Position numbers and translations under genes: made by a program. From contig DATLYH010000223.1 in assembly GCA_035575035.1 (NCBI GenBank), forward strand, positions 1-17,688: 17,688 bases of DNA. The letters are read 5' to 3'. A model generated the notes under the pieces. It was not told the DNA's origin. It saw only the letters and a program-made list of their open reading frames with translations, and did not search any database. The stretch comes from DATLYH01 sp035575035. Lineage in GTDB: Bacteria; Planctomycetota; Planctomycetia; Gemmatales; Gemmataceae. Positions 6,568-13,696 of this stretch are shown one piece after another (position 1 is the stretch's first letter; the number at the start of each line of letters is the position of its first letter).

Positions 6568-8187
6568 TCACGAGGCGAGGGGGAAGCTCGCCCGGAATGT
6601 TGCTCCCTGTAGCGGCTCCGACTCGATTTCCAGTACTGCGCGGTGGTGCTCCAGGATGACCGTGACGAATGACAACCCCAGCCCCATGCCGGTGCTGTGC
6701 CCCTCGTAAATGGCGTTGTCGCGCTTGGTCGAGAAGTGGGTCTCGGTGCAGCGACGGCACACCTCCGCGGTCATGCCAATGCCGTTGTCGCGCACCTCCA
6801 GTACTGCCCGGTCGCCCCGGCGGTAGGTCCGCAGCCACACTTCCCCTTTCCAGGCCGCCGCAGCGATCAGGGCCTGGCGCCGTTCCAACTCGTTCAGGCC
6901 GGCGGCGCGGTGGGCCTGCTCACGCCGGTGGTTGCGCATCTCGAAGGTGGCGTCGCGGGCATTGAACAGCAGGTTCTCCACCGCCTGCTGCAAGTGCGAC
7001 GGATCCCCCTCGATCCAGAGCGGCTCGGGCGCCGTCTCCAGGCCGATCACCAGCTTCCACTTCTCGCGGGCCAGCTCCTTCCAGGTGCGCTCGATGTCGC
7101 GGGCTATCTCGTTCAGGTCGATCCGGGTCAGCTCCGAGCGGGTCGGGTCGCGCCGCACCGTCCGCAGGATTTGCTGCAGCCGCTCGGTGACCGTGCCGAG
7201 GGTCTGGCGGACCTCGTGCAGCATCTGCTCCTGTTGCGGCGATAGGGAATCGGCCTCGAGACAACGGCGGAGCAGGTCATTGGGACGGACCAGGAGGTTC
7301 TTGATGTTGTGGGCATAGGAGCCGGCCATGATGCTGATCGAGGCGTAGAGCTGCGATTTCAGCTCCAGCGCCTTCCCCTCAGCGGCCTGCGTGGCCAGAC
7401 GTTGCTCCAGCAGTTTGCGCTCGGTCTCCTCGTGGCGGCGTTCGGCCTCCTGGCGGCGCAGCTCCTCCTGGAGCAAGAGACGTTCGGCCTGGTCGATCTG
7501 GCGCTGGGCTTCGGCCCGCTGCCGTTCCCGCTCGCGCTCACGGTGCTGTACCAGATAGACCCACGACAGCGCCAGCACAGTGCCGACGATGGCCAGGGCA
7601 CTGAGCCAGCGCAGCCGGGCCCGGGCCGCTTGCTCGAGGTGATACCGCTTGTTGTAAGCGTGCAGCTGGTATTGCACCGACACGGTGGCCCGGTCGTGCA
7701 GGCGATGTCCGAGAAGCTCCCGGTACTGGCTGGGATGGCGCGGCAGCTCCGAATCCCAGGCAATCGGCGGCAGGTCAAGGTCTTCATCGAAATTCACCTC
7801 CAGCCGGTAGATGATGGGGAAGAGGGGCAGCTGGCTGGGGTAGAGCTTGGTGGGAGGAGTACCCAGGACCTTGAGGTACTCCTCGATCCGTTCGGCGCGC
7901 AACTCCAGGGCCAGATCGTTGCCGGGGCCGCTGGCCGGGTTGACCTGCCGCGCCCGCTCGACCTGCTCAAGGTAGTCGCGGACGATATCCGGCAGGCTCT
8001 CGCCACGGAAGACGCGGGCCTCGTCGATCCACTCGCGCAGGGCCTTCTCGTCGTACTCCTCATCACCGCGCAGCCAGGAGGGTAGAAGCTGCGCCAGCAG
8101 GTAGGCGACGAGCATCCACAGCAGCACCGGCGCCGCCAGGCCGCGCACGTATTTCCCGACTTGCTGGCCTTTGGTGGTCATGGGCAT
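6568..8187 (-). CDS. Transmembrane sensor histidine kinase, second gene of a binding-protein/kinase operon
   Basis: About 539 aa. Layout: N-terminal membrane helix (about 19-36), an extracytoplasmic region of about 155 residues, a second helix (about 194-213), and a long highly charged coiled coil (about 215-280, Arg/Glu/Gln-rich). The dimerisation/phosphoacceptor domain follows, with an H-box at SYAHNIKN (His about 293), and then the ATPase domain. That domain shows an N-box (AVENLLFNARDA, about 402-413), a D-box (DNGIGM, about 467-472), an F-box-like HFSTK and a G2 box (STGMGLGLSFV). All motifs needed for autophosphorylation are present. The residue after the His is Asn rather than the usual Glu/Asp, which may affect phosphotransfer or phosphatase activity. 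ATG 8187 or ATG 8181 could be the start. The upstream gene ends at 8196, so coupling is likely. No response regulator is adjacent. Confidence 0.9.
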   Translation of the reverse strand: MPMTTKGQQVGKYVRGLAAPVLLWMLVAYLLAQLLPSWLRGDEEYDEKALREWIDEARVFRGESLPDIVRDYLEQVERARQVNPASGPGNDLALELRAERIEEYLKVLGTPPTKLYPSQLPLFPIIYRLEVNFDEDLDLPPIAWDSELPRHPSQYRELLGHRLHDRATVSVQYQLHAYNKRYHLEQAARARLRWLSALAIVGTVLALSWVYLVQHRERERERQRAEAQRQIDQAERLLLQEELRRQEAERRHEETERKLLEQRLATQAAEGKALELKSQLYASISIMAGSYAHNIKNLLVRPNDLLRRCLEADSLSPQQEQMLHEVRQTLGTVTERLQQILRTVRRDPTRSELTRIDLNEIARDIERTWKELAREKWKLVIGLETAPEPLWIEGDPSHLQQAVENLLFNARDATFEMRNHRREQAHRAAGLNELERRQALIAAAAWKGEVWLRTYRRGDRAVLEVRDNGIGMTAEVCRRCTETHFSTKRDNAIYEGHSTGMGLGLSFVTVILEHHRAVLEIESEPLQGATFRASFPLAS

Positions 8188-8195
8188 CAACGAAC

Positions 8196-9893
8196 TCAGT
8201 TCGCCTCGACCCCGATGTCGTAATCGACCGGCAGGGCAATAAGCTGTTGCCAGGGGGCGGCGGAGGCCGGGCCATCGGTCGGACGATACCAGACCGAGAG
8301 GGTGGCCTGGGGCAGCACCTGCTCGCCGCGGAGCAGCGGGTGGAGCCAGACAATGTGCTCGCCCGTGCCGGTGCGGCGGTTGCCGTCATCGTCGAAGAGC
8401 CGCCGCCCGCCGGGGCCAAAGCCGACCCCCTTGTCCGTCCAACGTGCCTGGCTGAGTCGCTGCCGCAGCTCGTCGCCGGTTTGCGGCGGTCCCTCCCCTT
8501 GGTAGGCCGCGTGTACCAACGCCTTGACGATGTCCACGTAAAGGAGCAAATCTTCCGTCCCGGTGGCGGATGAGCCTGGCCCGGGCGCGGCAGCCCGGTT
8601 CTTTTCCGCCTCGGCACGGAAGCCCGCCTGGGGGTCCACAGGGTTGCGGTGGCAGAAGAACACCAGGTCGAGGGGAAGGTCCTGGATTGGCCAGGCCACG
8701 TTGCGGTCGCGGTAGACAGTGTTGAAGGCGAGGCCGTCGCCGGTGGCCACCACGAAGCGGCGGGCCTCCACAGGAGAGGCTCGCACCAATCCGCGCAGGA
8801 ACCGCCGCGCCGGCCCGGAGGAGGCAGCCGGCAGCACCAGCAGCGGCCGTTGCTGGGCCGCGTGCTCGCCCAGCTTGATCTTCATCAGCCGCCGGACTAC
8901 CACTGCCTCCCAGCGGTTGGGCTGATCGAAGCTGCCGACACTGAAGTCGATCCAATCGGAAACCAGCCGGGTTTCCATCGGCAGCGCGCCGCCGCAAGCG
9001 CTGGCCAGTCCCAACGGTGAGCCGCCCGCGGCGGCCTGTCCCACCGCCAGGCAGGCCCAGTTGCGCGCCGCCGCCCGAGTCAACAACGGCCGGCGCAGCG
9101 TCTCGGCGAACCGGCCGGTCAAGTCCCGGGAGTAGGCGTCGTCCTCCCATAGGACCATGTAGACCGGGTCGGTGTCGGGGCGCAGCCGCTCGTCGCCAAA
9201 GATGAAGCCGGTCACCGCCTCGGCCATCTGGCGGTTGTTGAAGCAGAAACGATAGGTGCGCTTGGGGTAAATCTGGTGGAGGAGCGGGCCTTGCGGGTCC
9301 TCCGCAGCAGCGGTCGGTCCCGCCGGGCCGCGGCCGGGGTCCTCCTGCCGCTGGATGCGCTCGGCCGTGGCCGTGGTGAGGATCAACAGCGGCGGCGGCA
9401 CGTCGGGATGGCGGTCCGTGGCCCGGCTCAGGCACTGGGCCTGCTCGATGGCCAGGTCGCTGGAGGCGCCACCGATGATCGCCAGCGGCGGCCGGCGCCG
9501 GCCGCCGATCAGCCGTTCGACCCAGTGCTCGGTCGTCTGGTCGCTGGTCAGTTTGTACCAGCGGAACACCAGCCGGGCCGACCGGCCACGCAGGGCGAGG
9601 GCCAACTCCGGCACGGTGGTGGTCTGCGGCGGGAAGGCGCGGTCGCCGGCCTGCACTTCCAGGTCGGGATAGTCGCCGCGAAGCCACCCGGCCGCAGTGT
9701 TAACCGCAGTGACGAAGCGCTCCCAGGTCGCGGCGCTGGTGGCGGAGTAGAGCCAGACGATTTCCTGGTCTCCCTCCTCCAGCGGCAGGGCGGCTGGGCC
9801 AGGGCTGCGCTGCCAGAGCACCAGCACCGTGGCGCTCAGGGCCAGCGCCACCAGGAGAACGCTGAGGATCGATGGTCGGAAAAGCCAATGCAT
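8196..9893 (-). CDS. Membrane-anchored periplasmic-binding-protein-like protein (type 1, LivJ-like), first gene of the sensory operon
   Basis: A 565-aa protein with an N-terminal membrane helix (residues 9-27, ILSVLLVALALSATVLVLW). There is no lipobox, so it is probably anchored with its body outside the cytoplasm. The body has the alternating strand/helix pattern of type 1 periplasmic binding proteins. It includes PPLAIIGGASSDLAIEQAQC (about 134-153), where LivJ-like proteins have their GP.ss....a motif. It also includes PLLILTTATAERI and DPVYMVLWEDDAYSRDLTGR, resembling the vaLiyddd.YG segment after the hinge. It sits directly upstream of a two-helix histidine kinase, and no ABC permease or ATPase gene is present, so a sensing rather than transport role is inferred (compare LuxP-LuxQ). 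ATG 9893 has only a weak Shine-Dalgarno. Fold assignment is moderately sure; the ligand is unknown. Confidence 0.75.
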   Translation of the reverse strand: MHWLFRPSILSVLLVALALSATVLVLWQRSPGPAALPLEEGDQEIVWLYSATSAATWERFVTAVNTAAGWLRGDYPDLEVQAGDRAFPPQTTTVPELALALRGRSARLVFRWYKLTSDQTTEHWVERLIGGRRRPPLAIIGGASSDLAIEQAQCLSRATDRHPDVPPPLLILTTATAERIQRQEDPGRGPAGPTAAAEDPQGPLLHQIYPKRTYRFCFNNRQMAEAVTGFIFGDERLRPDTDPVYMVLWEDDAYSRDLTGRFAETLRRPLLTRAAARNWACLAVGQAAAGGSPLGLASACGGALPMETRLVSDWIDFSVGSFDQPNRWEAVVVRRLMKIKLGEHAAQQRPLLVLPAASSGPARRFLRGLVRASPVEARRFVVATGDGLAFNTVYRDRNVAWPIQDLPLDLVFFCHRNPVDPQAGFRAEAEKNRAAAPGPGSSATGTEDLLLYVDIVKALVHAAYQGEGPPQTGDELRQRLSQARWTDKGVGFGPGGRRLFDDDGNRRTGTGEHIVWLHPLLRGEQVLPQATLSVWYRPTDGPASAAPWQQLIALPVDYDIGVEAN

Positions 9894-9935
9894 CGATTAG
9901 TCCGTGGTCTGTAGTTTGCAATCAGGCTGTTCCTC

Positions 9936-9941
9936 ATTCTA
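9936..9941 (-). promoter_or_regulatory. Extended -10 promoter element of the binding-protein/kinase operon
   Basis: On the minus strand TAGAAT is preceded by TGG, giving an extended -10 (TGnTAGAAT). No good -35 is seen, as often with extended -10 promoters. The predicted start near 9929 gives a leader of about 36 bases to ATG 9893. It lies back to back with the promoter at 9986-10014. Confidence 0.4.
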
Positions 9942-9985
9942 CCAGGATTCCCGCTCCTTTTTGCCCCTCGATCTCCACTGGAGCA

Positions 9986-10014
9986 TTGTCTGCGTGCCGC
10001 TCCGTGTCTATACC
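9986..10014 (+). promoter_or_regulatory. Sigma70-like promoter of the zinc-ribbon gene
   Basis: TTGTCT (9986-9991) and TATACC (10009-10014) with a 17-base spacer. The predicted start is near 10021, about 60 bases before ATG 10081. This argues against the longer in-frame reading that begins near 9904. Confidence 0.42.
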
Positions 10015-10080
10015 ACACGGTACGGCGGGCTCCCCGGCGGGCGCTCCGTCGCGGGCCCGAGTGAGAAAGGAGCGACCGGA

Positions 10081-10206
10081 ATGGTGTTGCGACCCCACAA
10101 GAAGAAGGTCCGACAGGCCAAGTTCCGCCGCTGTCCGAAATGCGGCAAACAGATCCGTCCCCACCAGCGGCGTTGCAAGACCTGCCACCAGGTCCTCCGG
10201 ACTTAA
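10081..10206 (+). CDS. 41-aa zinc-ribbon protein
   Basis: A very small basic protein starting MVLRPHKKKVRQAKF. It has two Cys pairs, CPKC and CKTC, separated by RQIRPHQRR-like basic sequence: a compact four-Cys zinc ribbon in a Lys/Arg-rich frame. ATG 10081 is firmly set by AAAGGAG at 10066-10072 with an 8-base spacer and by the promoter upstream. The composition (small, very basic, one zinc ribbon) suggests RNA or ribosome binding and loosely recalls ribosomal protein L32, but the spacing and length do not let me call it that. It is expressed alone, divergent from the sensory operon. Confidence 0.75.
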   Translation: MVLRPHKKKVRQAKFRRCPKCGKQIRPHQRRCKTCHQVLRT

Positions 10207-10297
10207 ACGATGGCCCCAGATAACGGGAAGGTTTGGTCGGTGCCTGTGGCGTCTGGCAGCGCCCGGGATGTCAGCGACCGGTGATGTTGTTACTCGC

Positions 10298-10340
10298 CGC
10301 TAACGCTCCGGGCTCGGATGACCCGTCGCTGGCGCTCGGG
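10298..10340. repeat. Two imperfect direct units, possibly a planctomycete intergenic repeat
   Basis: The unit at 10298-10312 (cgctaacgctccggg) and the unit at 10327-10340 (cgctggcgctcggg) match except for two substitutions and one deletion; a further cgctgac follows at 10342-10348. From memory, similar 'cgctaacgctc...ggctcggatgac' strings recur between genes in Gemmata-like genomes, which would make this a dispersed element. With only this window I can show the internal similarity, not the dispersal. Confidence 0.35.
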
Positions 10341-10382
10341 ACGCTGACCAAAGACGCACCGGGCGCCGGCTGAGTTGACTGC

Positions 10383-10411
10383 TTGCGTTACAGCGACTCG
10401 TCGGCCATAAT
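10383..10411 (+). promoter_or_regulatory. Sigma70-like promoter of the Clp-N gene
   Basis: TTGCGT (10383-10388) and CATAAT (10406-10411) with a 17-base spacer. The predicted start is near 10418, about 29 bases before ATG 10447. Confidence 0.48.
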
Positions 10412-10446
10412 CAGCAGGGGACTCGCGCCGCTTGGGGACTTGCCCG

Positions 10447-10962
10447 ATGGCATCGCCTGACGAACCCGTGGATGACATTTTCTTGCCGGGCGGGCGACTG
10501 CGAACGGACCTGCTCAGCGAGTCTGCTGCCCAGGCACTCCAGGAAGCACTGCGTCTGGCCCGCGAAACCCGCTGGGACAGCGTTCGCAGCCCCCACGTCT
10601 TCATGGGCCTGCTGGCCCGGCCCGATGCTGGTGTGCGCAACTGGGGCGAGCGGCTCCGGGCCGACCTGCCGCGATTGCTGGAACAGTTCCAGGAATTGTT
10701 CCATCAGGAGGAGGGCGAACCGGAGCCGATGCTGATGCTTAACCGTGAATTCCTCTCTGATAATGTCATCCGCCTGCTGCGGGAGGCGCAGAGCCGGGCC
10801 TTGGACCACCACCGCCGGCGGGTGACGCCGATGGACCTGCTCATCAGTTTGCTCACCGCCCCCAACAGCATCGTCGCCGAGTGCTTCGAGCGCATCGGCG
10901 TGACCGCTGCCAAGCTCACCGAACTGGCGGTCATCGCCGAGCAGCAGGCCGAGCGCGGTTAA
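10447..10962 (+). CDS. Stand-alone Clp N-terminal (double repeat) domain protein
   Basis: A 171-aa soluble protein. Residues about 21-90 (LLSESAAQALQEALRLARET, then SPHVFMGLLARPDAGVRNWG) and about 98-165 (FLSDNVIRLLREAQSRAL, then TPMDLLISLLTAPNSIVAEC and GVTAAKL) are the two repeats of a Clp-N domain. This is the peptide/adaptor-binding module that in ClpA/ClpC/ClpB precedes the AAA+ ATPase. No Walker motif follows, and the protein ends after the second repeat. Similar ATPase-less proteins (ClpC1-N-like or plant ClpT/ClpD-like) can bind the ClpP core or substrates. ATG 10447 is used; an in-frame TTG at 10432 is possible. Domain call is confident; a role as adaptor or regulator of Clp proteolysis is inference. 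Confidence 0.83.
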   Translation: MASPDEPVDDIFLPGGRLRTDLLSESAAQALQEALRLARETRWDSVRSPHVFMGLLARPDAGVRNWGERLRADLPRLLEQFQELFHQEEGEPEPMLMLNREFLSDNVIRLLREAQSRALDHHRRRVTPMDLLISLLTAPNSIVAECFERIGVTAAKLTELAVIAEQQAERG

Positions 10963-11112
10963 TCTCCATCCCTCCCCTACATTCCTCCCGACCGCTACCT
11001 TTTGCCGACCTCGCCGGCCGTCCGACTGTCTGTCCCGGCAGCTGCTCTGGGGCAGGGGGCCGTCCTTCGGGTAGGATCGCTGGTTGAGGGTCGGGGAGAA
11101 GGGAGGCGAAGC

Positions 11113-12090
11113 ATGAAGAAGCGTCTCGGTCTGCTGCTGGCGGTCGCCGCGGTCGGAATTGCGGCCGTCCCCGGGTGCCACCGCTACTGTCGCCCGCCCG
11201 CTTACACGGCGTCGGCGCCGCCCGGTTGTGATCCCTGTCCGCCCGGCCGTCTGCGTCCGTTTCACGCGCTCACGCCGCGCCGCTATGACGTACTTCCCGG
11301 TCCCGTGCCGCCGGCACGCGTGGACGTGCTGCCGCCGGCCGCTGCCACCTTGCCGGGAGCAAGTCCGACCGTGCCCGCCCCGGCGATTCCGCCCGCCATC
11401 GCACCTCCCGCCGCCGCGCCGCCACCTCCGCCGCCGCCGGATGTCCGCGGTTATGGGCCGCCGCCGGTGCCGCCGCCCGAGCCATCATGGCGGCCATCGC
11501 CGGATGCGACCCCCTGGCCGGCGACCCCGAGTCCGCCGCGCGATCCGGTGCGCCTCTATCCCCCGGAGACGGCCGAGCCGCCGCAGCCGCCGGCCAAACC
11601 CGACGCCAAGGAGGAGCGGCCCCCCTCGCCGCCGTTGCCGGTCGGCATCCTCCGGTTCGCGATGGCCCGGCCGCGGGTGGCGTCGGGGCTCCGGCCTTCG
11701 CTGGAGGGGCTCGACTGGCTCAAGGACAACGGCTACCGCACCGTGCTTTACATCCGCCGGCCGGGCGAGGACGACGCCACCGACCGCCGCCAGGTTGAGA
11801 GCCGGCGCGGCATGAAGTATGTCAGTCTGGAATTGTCGCCGCAGAACCTGCGCGAGGTCGTCGATCAGTTCAACCACCTCGTCGGCGACGCCGCCTCCCA
11901 GCCGCTCTTCGTCTATGACCGGGATGGGACGCTGCAAGGTTTTCTCTGGTATCTCCATTTCCGTATTGTGGACCTGGCCCCCGACGACGAGGCCCGCCTC
12001 CGCGCCGGCTGGCTGGGGTTTCGTGAGGACGGCAACCCCGAGCTGCGCGAGATATGGCTCGCCGTCCAAAAATACCTCAGCGGCCGCTGA
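11113..12090 (+). CDS. Proline-rich lipoprotein with a degenerate dual-specificity-phosphatase-like domain
   Basis: A 325-aa protein. A lipoprotein signal peptide (1-21) ends in VPG with the lipid-attached Cys at C22. Residues about 28-178 are extremely Pro/Ala-rich and probably an extended spacer through the periplasm. Residues about 180-320 resemble the DUF442/dual-specificity phosphatase fold (SGLRPSLEGLDWLKDNGYRT, then VLYIRRPGEDDATDRRQVES). At the place of the catalytic loop HCxxGxxR the sequence is YDRDGTLQG (268-276), so the Cys is D269 and the Arg is Q275. Catalysis by the usual mechanism is therefore excluded; a binding role is likely. ATG 11113 has GGGAGG at 11101-11106 (6-base spacer), preferred over an upstream in-frame start. 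The nearest neighbours give no functional clue. Confidence 0.78.
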   Translation: MKKRLGLLLAVAAVGIAAVPGCHRYCRPPAYTASAPPGCDPCPPGRLRPFHALTPRRYDVLPGPVPPARVDVLPPAAATLPGASPTVPAPAIPPAIAPPAAAPPPPPPPDVRGYGPPPVPPPEPSWRPSPDATPWPATPSPPRDPVRLYPPETAEPPQPPAKPDAKEERPPSPPLPVGILRFAMARPRVASGLRPSLEGLDWLKDNGYRTVLYIRRPGEDDATDRRQVESRRGMKYVSLELSPQNLREVVDQFNHLVGDAASQPLFVYDRDGTLQGFLWYLHFRIVDLAPDDEARLRAGWLGFREDGNPELREIWLAVQKYLSGR

Positions 12091-12204
12091 GAAGTATCCC
12101 AGTACGAAGCAAGGTCCGGGCCGGATAGCCGCTGGCCGATCACGGCCGTTGCCTGTCTAATACCGGAGTCGGGCGATTACTGTACCTCTTCGTTGCAATC
12201 GGCC

Positions 12205-13353
12205 ATGCCTGAGAACCGCAAGCCTGTCGCGCTGGGACGGAGCACGCCGCTGGTCCCGCCGCTGTACCAATCATCGGTCTACACTCTGCCCGACCTCGAC
12301 GCGCTAGACGCCATCATGAATGCCGAGGAGCCGGGCTTCATCTATGCCCGCGACGCCCATCCCAACGCGCGCGACCTGGCCGACCGACTCGCCGTGCTGG
12401 AGGGCGCCGACTGGGCCGTGATCTGCGGCTCCGGCATGGCCGCCATCAGCGCCGTCCTCCTGGCCACGGTGCAGCAAGGGGACCGAATCGTTGCCAGCAA
12501 CCGCCTCTATGGCCGCACCACGCAGTTGCTCACCCAGGAGCTGCCGCGCTTCGGCGTGCAGACCATCTTCGTGGACGCCGGCGACCTGGATCAGGTCCGG
12601 GCCGCGCTCCGGATGCCCGCCCGAGTCCTCTTCGTCGAAACAATGTCCAACCCGCTGCTCCGCCTGGTCGATGTGGAAGCGCTGGCCGGGCTGGCCCGGG
12701 ACCACGGCTGCTTGCTGATCGTGGACAACACCTTCGCGACGCCAGTGCTGACCCGGCCGTTGGAGCTAGGAGCCGGCGTCTGTGTGGAGAGCCTGACCAA
12801 GCTGATCGGCGGCCACAGCGATGTGACGCTTGGCCTGGCTTGCGGGCGCGGCGATCTGCTGGCACCGGTCAGTGCGGCGCTGAGCATCTGGGGACTGGCG
12901 TCGAACCCCTTCGACTGCTGGCTGGCGGCGCGTGGCCTGCCGACGCTGCCGTTGCGCATGCGGACGGCCTCGGCGAACGCCGCGGCGCTGGCTGACTGGC
13001 TGGCGGAGCAGCCGGCGGTGGCGCGGGTGATTTACCCGGGGCGGGCCGACCACCCCGACCATGCCCTCGCCGGCCGGCTCCTGAAAGGGGGCTTCGGCAA
13101 CATGCTCTGCTTCGACCTGCGGGGCGGCCGCGATGCCGTCAACCGCTTCATGCGCCTGGCCAAGGGCATTCCCTTCAGCCCATCACTGGGCCACACAACG
13201 ACGACCTGCAGCCATCCGGGCACAACATCGCACCGCTACGTCAGCCCCGCCGAGAAGCGCCGCCAGGGGATCACCGACGGGCTGGTCCGGCTGTCGGTGG
13301 GCGTGGAGGAGTTGGAGCAGATCAAGGAGGAGATAGCGAAGGGGTTGACATAA
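12205..13353 (+). CDS. Cys/Met-metabolism PLP-dependent enzyme (cystathionine gamma-synthase/lyase family)
   Basis: A 382-aa cytoplasmic enzyme of normal family length. The PLP lysine is K199 in SLTKLIGGHSDV. Other family features are YARDAHPNARD (48-58, Tyr/Arg that bind the PLP phosphate of the neighbouring subunit), GSGMAAI (75-81, phosphate cup), IVDNTFATP with D174 (pairs with the PLP ring nitrogen) and a C-terminal SLGHTTTTCSHP plus LVRLSVGVE (substrate carboxylate binding). The family includes cystathionine gamma-synthase, cystathionine gamma-lyase, methionine gamma-lyase and O-acetylhomoserine sulfhydrylase; which one cannot be decided from sequence alone. The first ATG (12205) is taken; an in-frame TTG at 12193 exists and no clear Shine-Dalgarno is seen for either. 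The 114 bases before it hold no evident gene or firm promoter. Confidence 0.92.
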   Translation: MPENRKPVALGRSTPLVPPLYQSSVYTLPDLDALDAIMNAEEPGFIYARDAHPNARDLADRLAVLEGADWAVICGSGMAAISAVLLATVQQGDRIVASNRLYGRTTQLLTQELPRFGVQTIFVDAGDLDQVRAALRMPARVLFVETMSNPLLRLVDVEALAGLARDHGCLLIVDNTFATPVLTRPLELGAGVCVESLTKLIGGHSDVTLGLACGRGDLLAPVSAALSIWGLASNPFDCWLAARGLPTLPLRMRTASANAAALADWLAEQPAVARVIYPGRADHPDHALAGRLLKGGFGNMLCFDLRGGRDAVNRFMRLAKGIPFSPSLGHTTTTCSHPGTTSHRYVSPAEKRRQGITDGLVRLSVGVEELEQIKEEIAKGLT

Positions 13354-13382
13354 AGGGGCGATGATGCCGAGGGAGGCAGCGG

Positions 13383-13412
13383 TTGCTCGGGTCACGTGGC
13401 AGGGGGTACAAT
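13383..13412 (+). promoter_or_regulatory. Sigma70-like promoter of the retropepsin cassette
   Basis: TTGCTC (13383-13388) and TACAAT (13407-13412) with an 18-base spacer; the -10 is the best in the window. The start near 13419 leaves about 26 bases to ATG 13445, which has GAGGAA at 13431-13436. Confidence 0.5.
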
Positions 13413-13444
13413 TCACCTGCTGACTCTTACCGAGGAATCTACTC

Positions 13445-13696
13445 ATGAGTGAGAACAACCAAGGACCTGTGGCATTCGATGGCCGGCTTTTCTCGATGAA
13501 CCGAAACAAGATCCCGCGCGAGGAACTGGCCCAGCATGCCGGAAAGTACGTAGCGTTCAGCCTCGATGGTACACAGATTCTCGTCAGCGCCGAGGAGGAG
13601 GAAGACGTGGACGTGAAGCTTCGGGCGGTGGGGATTGATCCCAGCCGAGTTGTACATGGCTACATCCCGTCTCCGGAAGAACATACCTTCTTATGA
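13445..13696 (+). CDS. Small DUF5678-like protein, first gene of the retropepsin cassette
   Basis: An 83-aa acidic soluble protein. From about residue 27 it reads ELAQHAGKYVAFSLDGTQIL, then VSAEEEEDVDVKLRAVGIDP and VVHGYIP. This pattern of 'l..y.gk.va....g..v.a......l......g......v..iP' resembles the DUF5678 family, small proteins often encoded beside aspartyl proteases in cyanobacteria and planctomycetes (recalled, not searched). ATG 13445 has GAGGAA upstream with an 8-base spacer. Its TGA overlaps the ATG of the protease gene (ATGA, 13693-13696), so the two are translationally coupled. Possible roles are a substrate, inhibitor or chaperone of the protease; none is shown by sequence. Confidence 0.78.
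   Translation: MSENNQGPVAFDGRLFSMNRNKIPREELAQHAGKYVAFSLDGTQILVSAEEEEDVDVKLRAVGIDPSRVVHGYIPSPEEHTFL

Larger units (their letters stand above)
10207..10446. other. 240-bp intergenic region with an imperfect repeat and a promoter
   Basis: No gene is supported here. The stretch 10298-10340 holds two similar units (listed separately as a repeat). The end (10383-10411) holds the promoter of the Clp-N gene. The segment around 10261-10290 partly mirrors 10318-10345 as an imperfect inverted repeat. Confidence 0.5.

Noticed and set aside
8386..9687. 433-codon minus-strand open frame within the binding-protein-like gene
   Set aside because: It is an out-of-phase shadow with Arg/Gly/Pro/Ala-rich composition and no domain. 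The overlapping 565-aa frame has a membrane anchor, binding-protein-like segments and a tight junction with the kinase gene.
9904..10080. In-frame upstream extension of the zinc-ribbon gene
   Set aside because: A promoter (9986-10014) lies inside it and a strong ribosome-binding site sits right before ATG 10081. The extension has no domain-like sequence.
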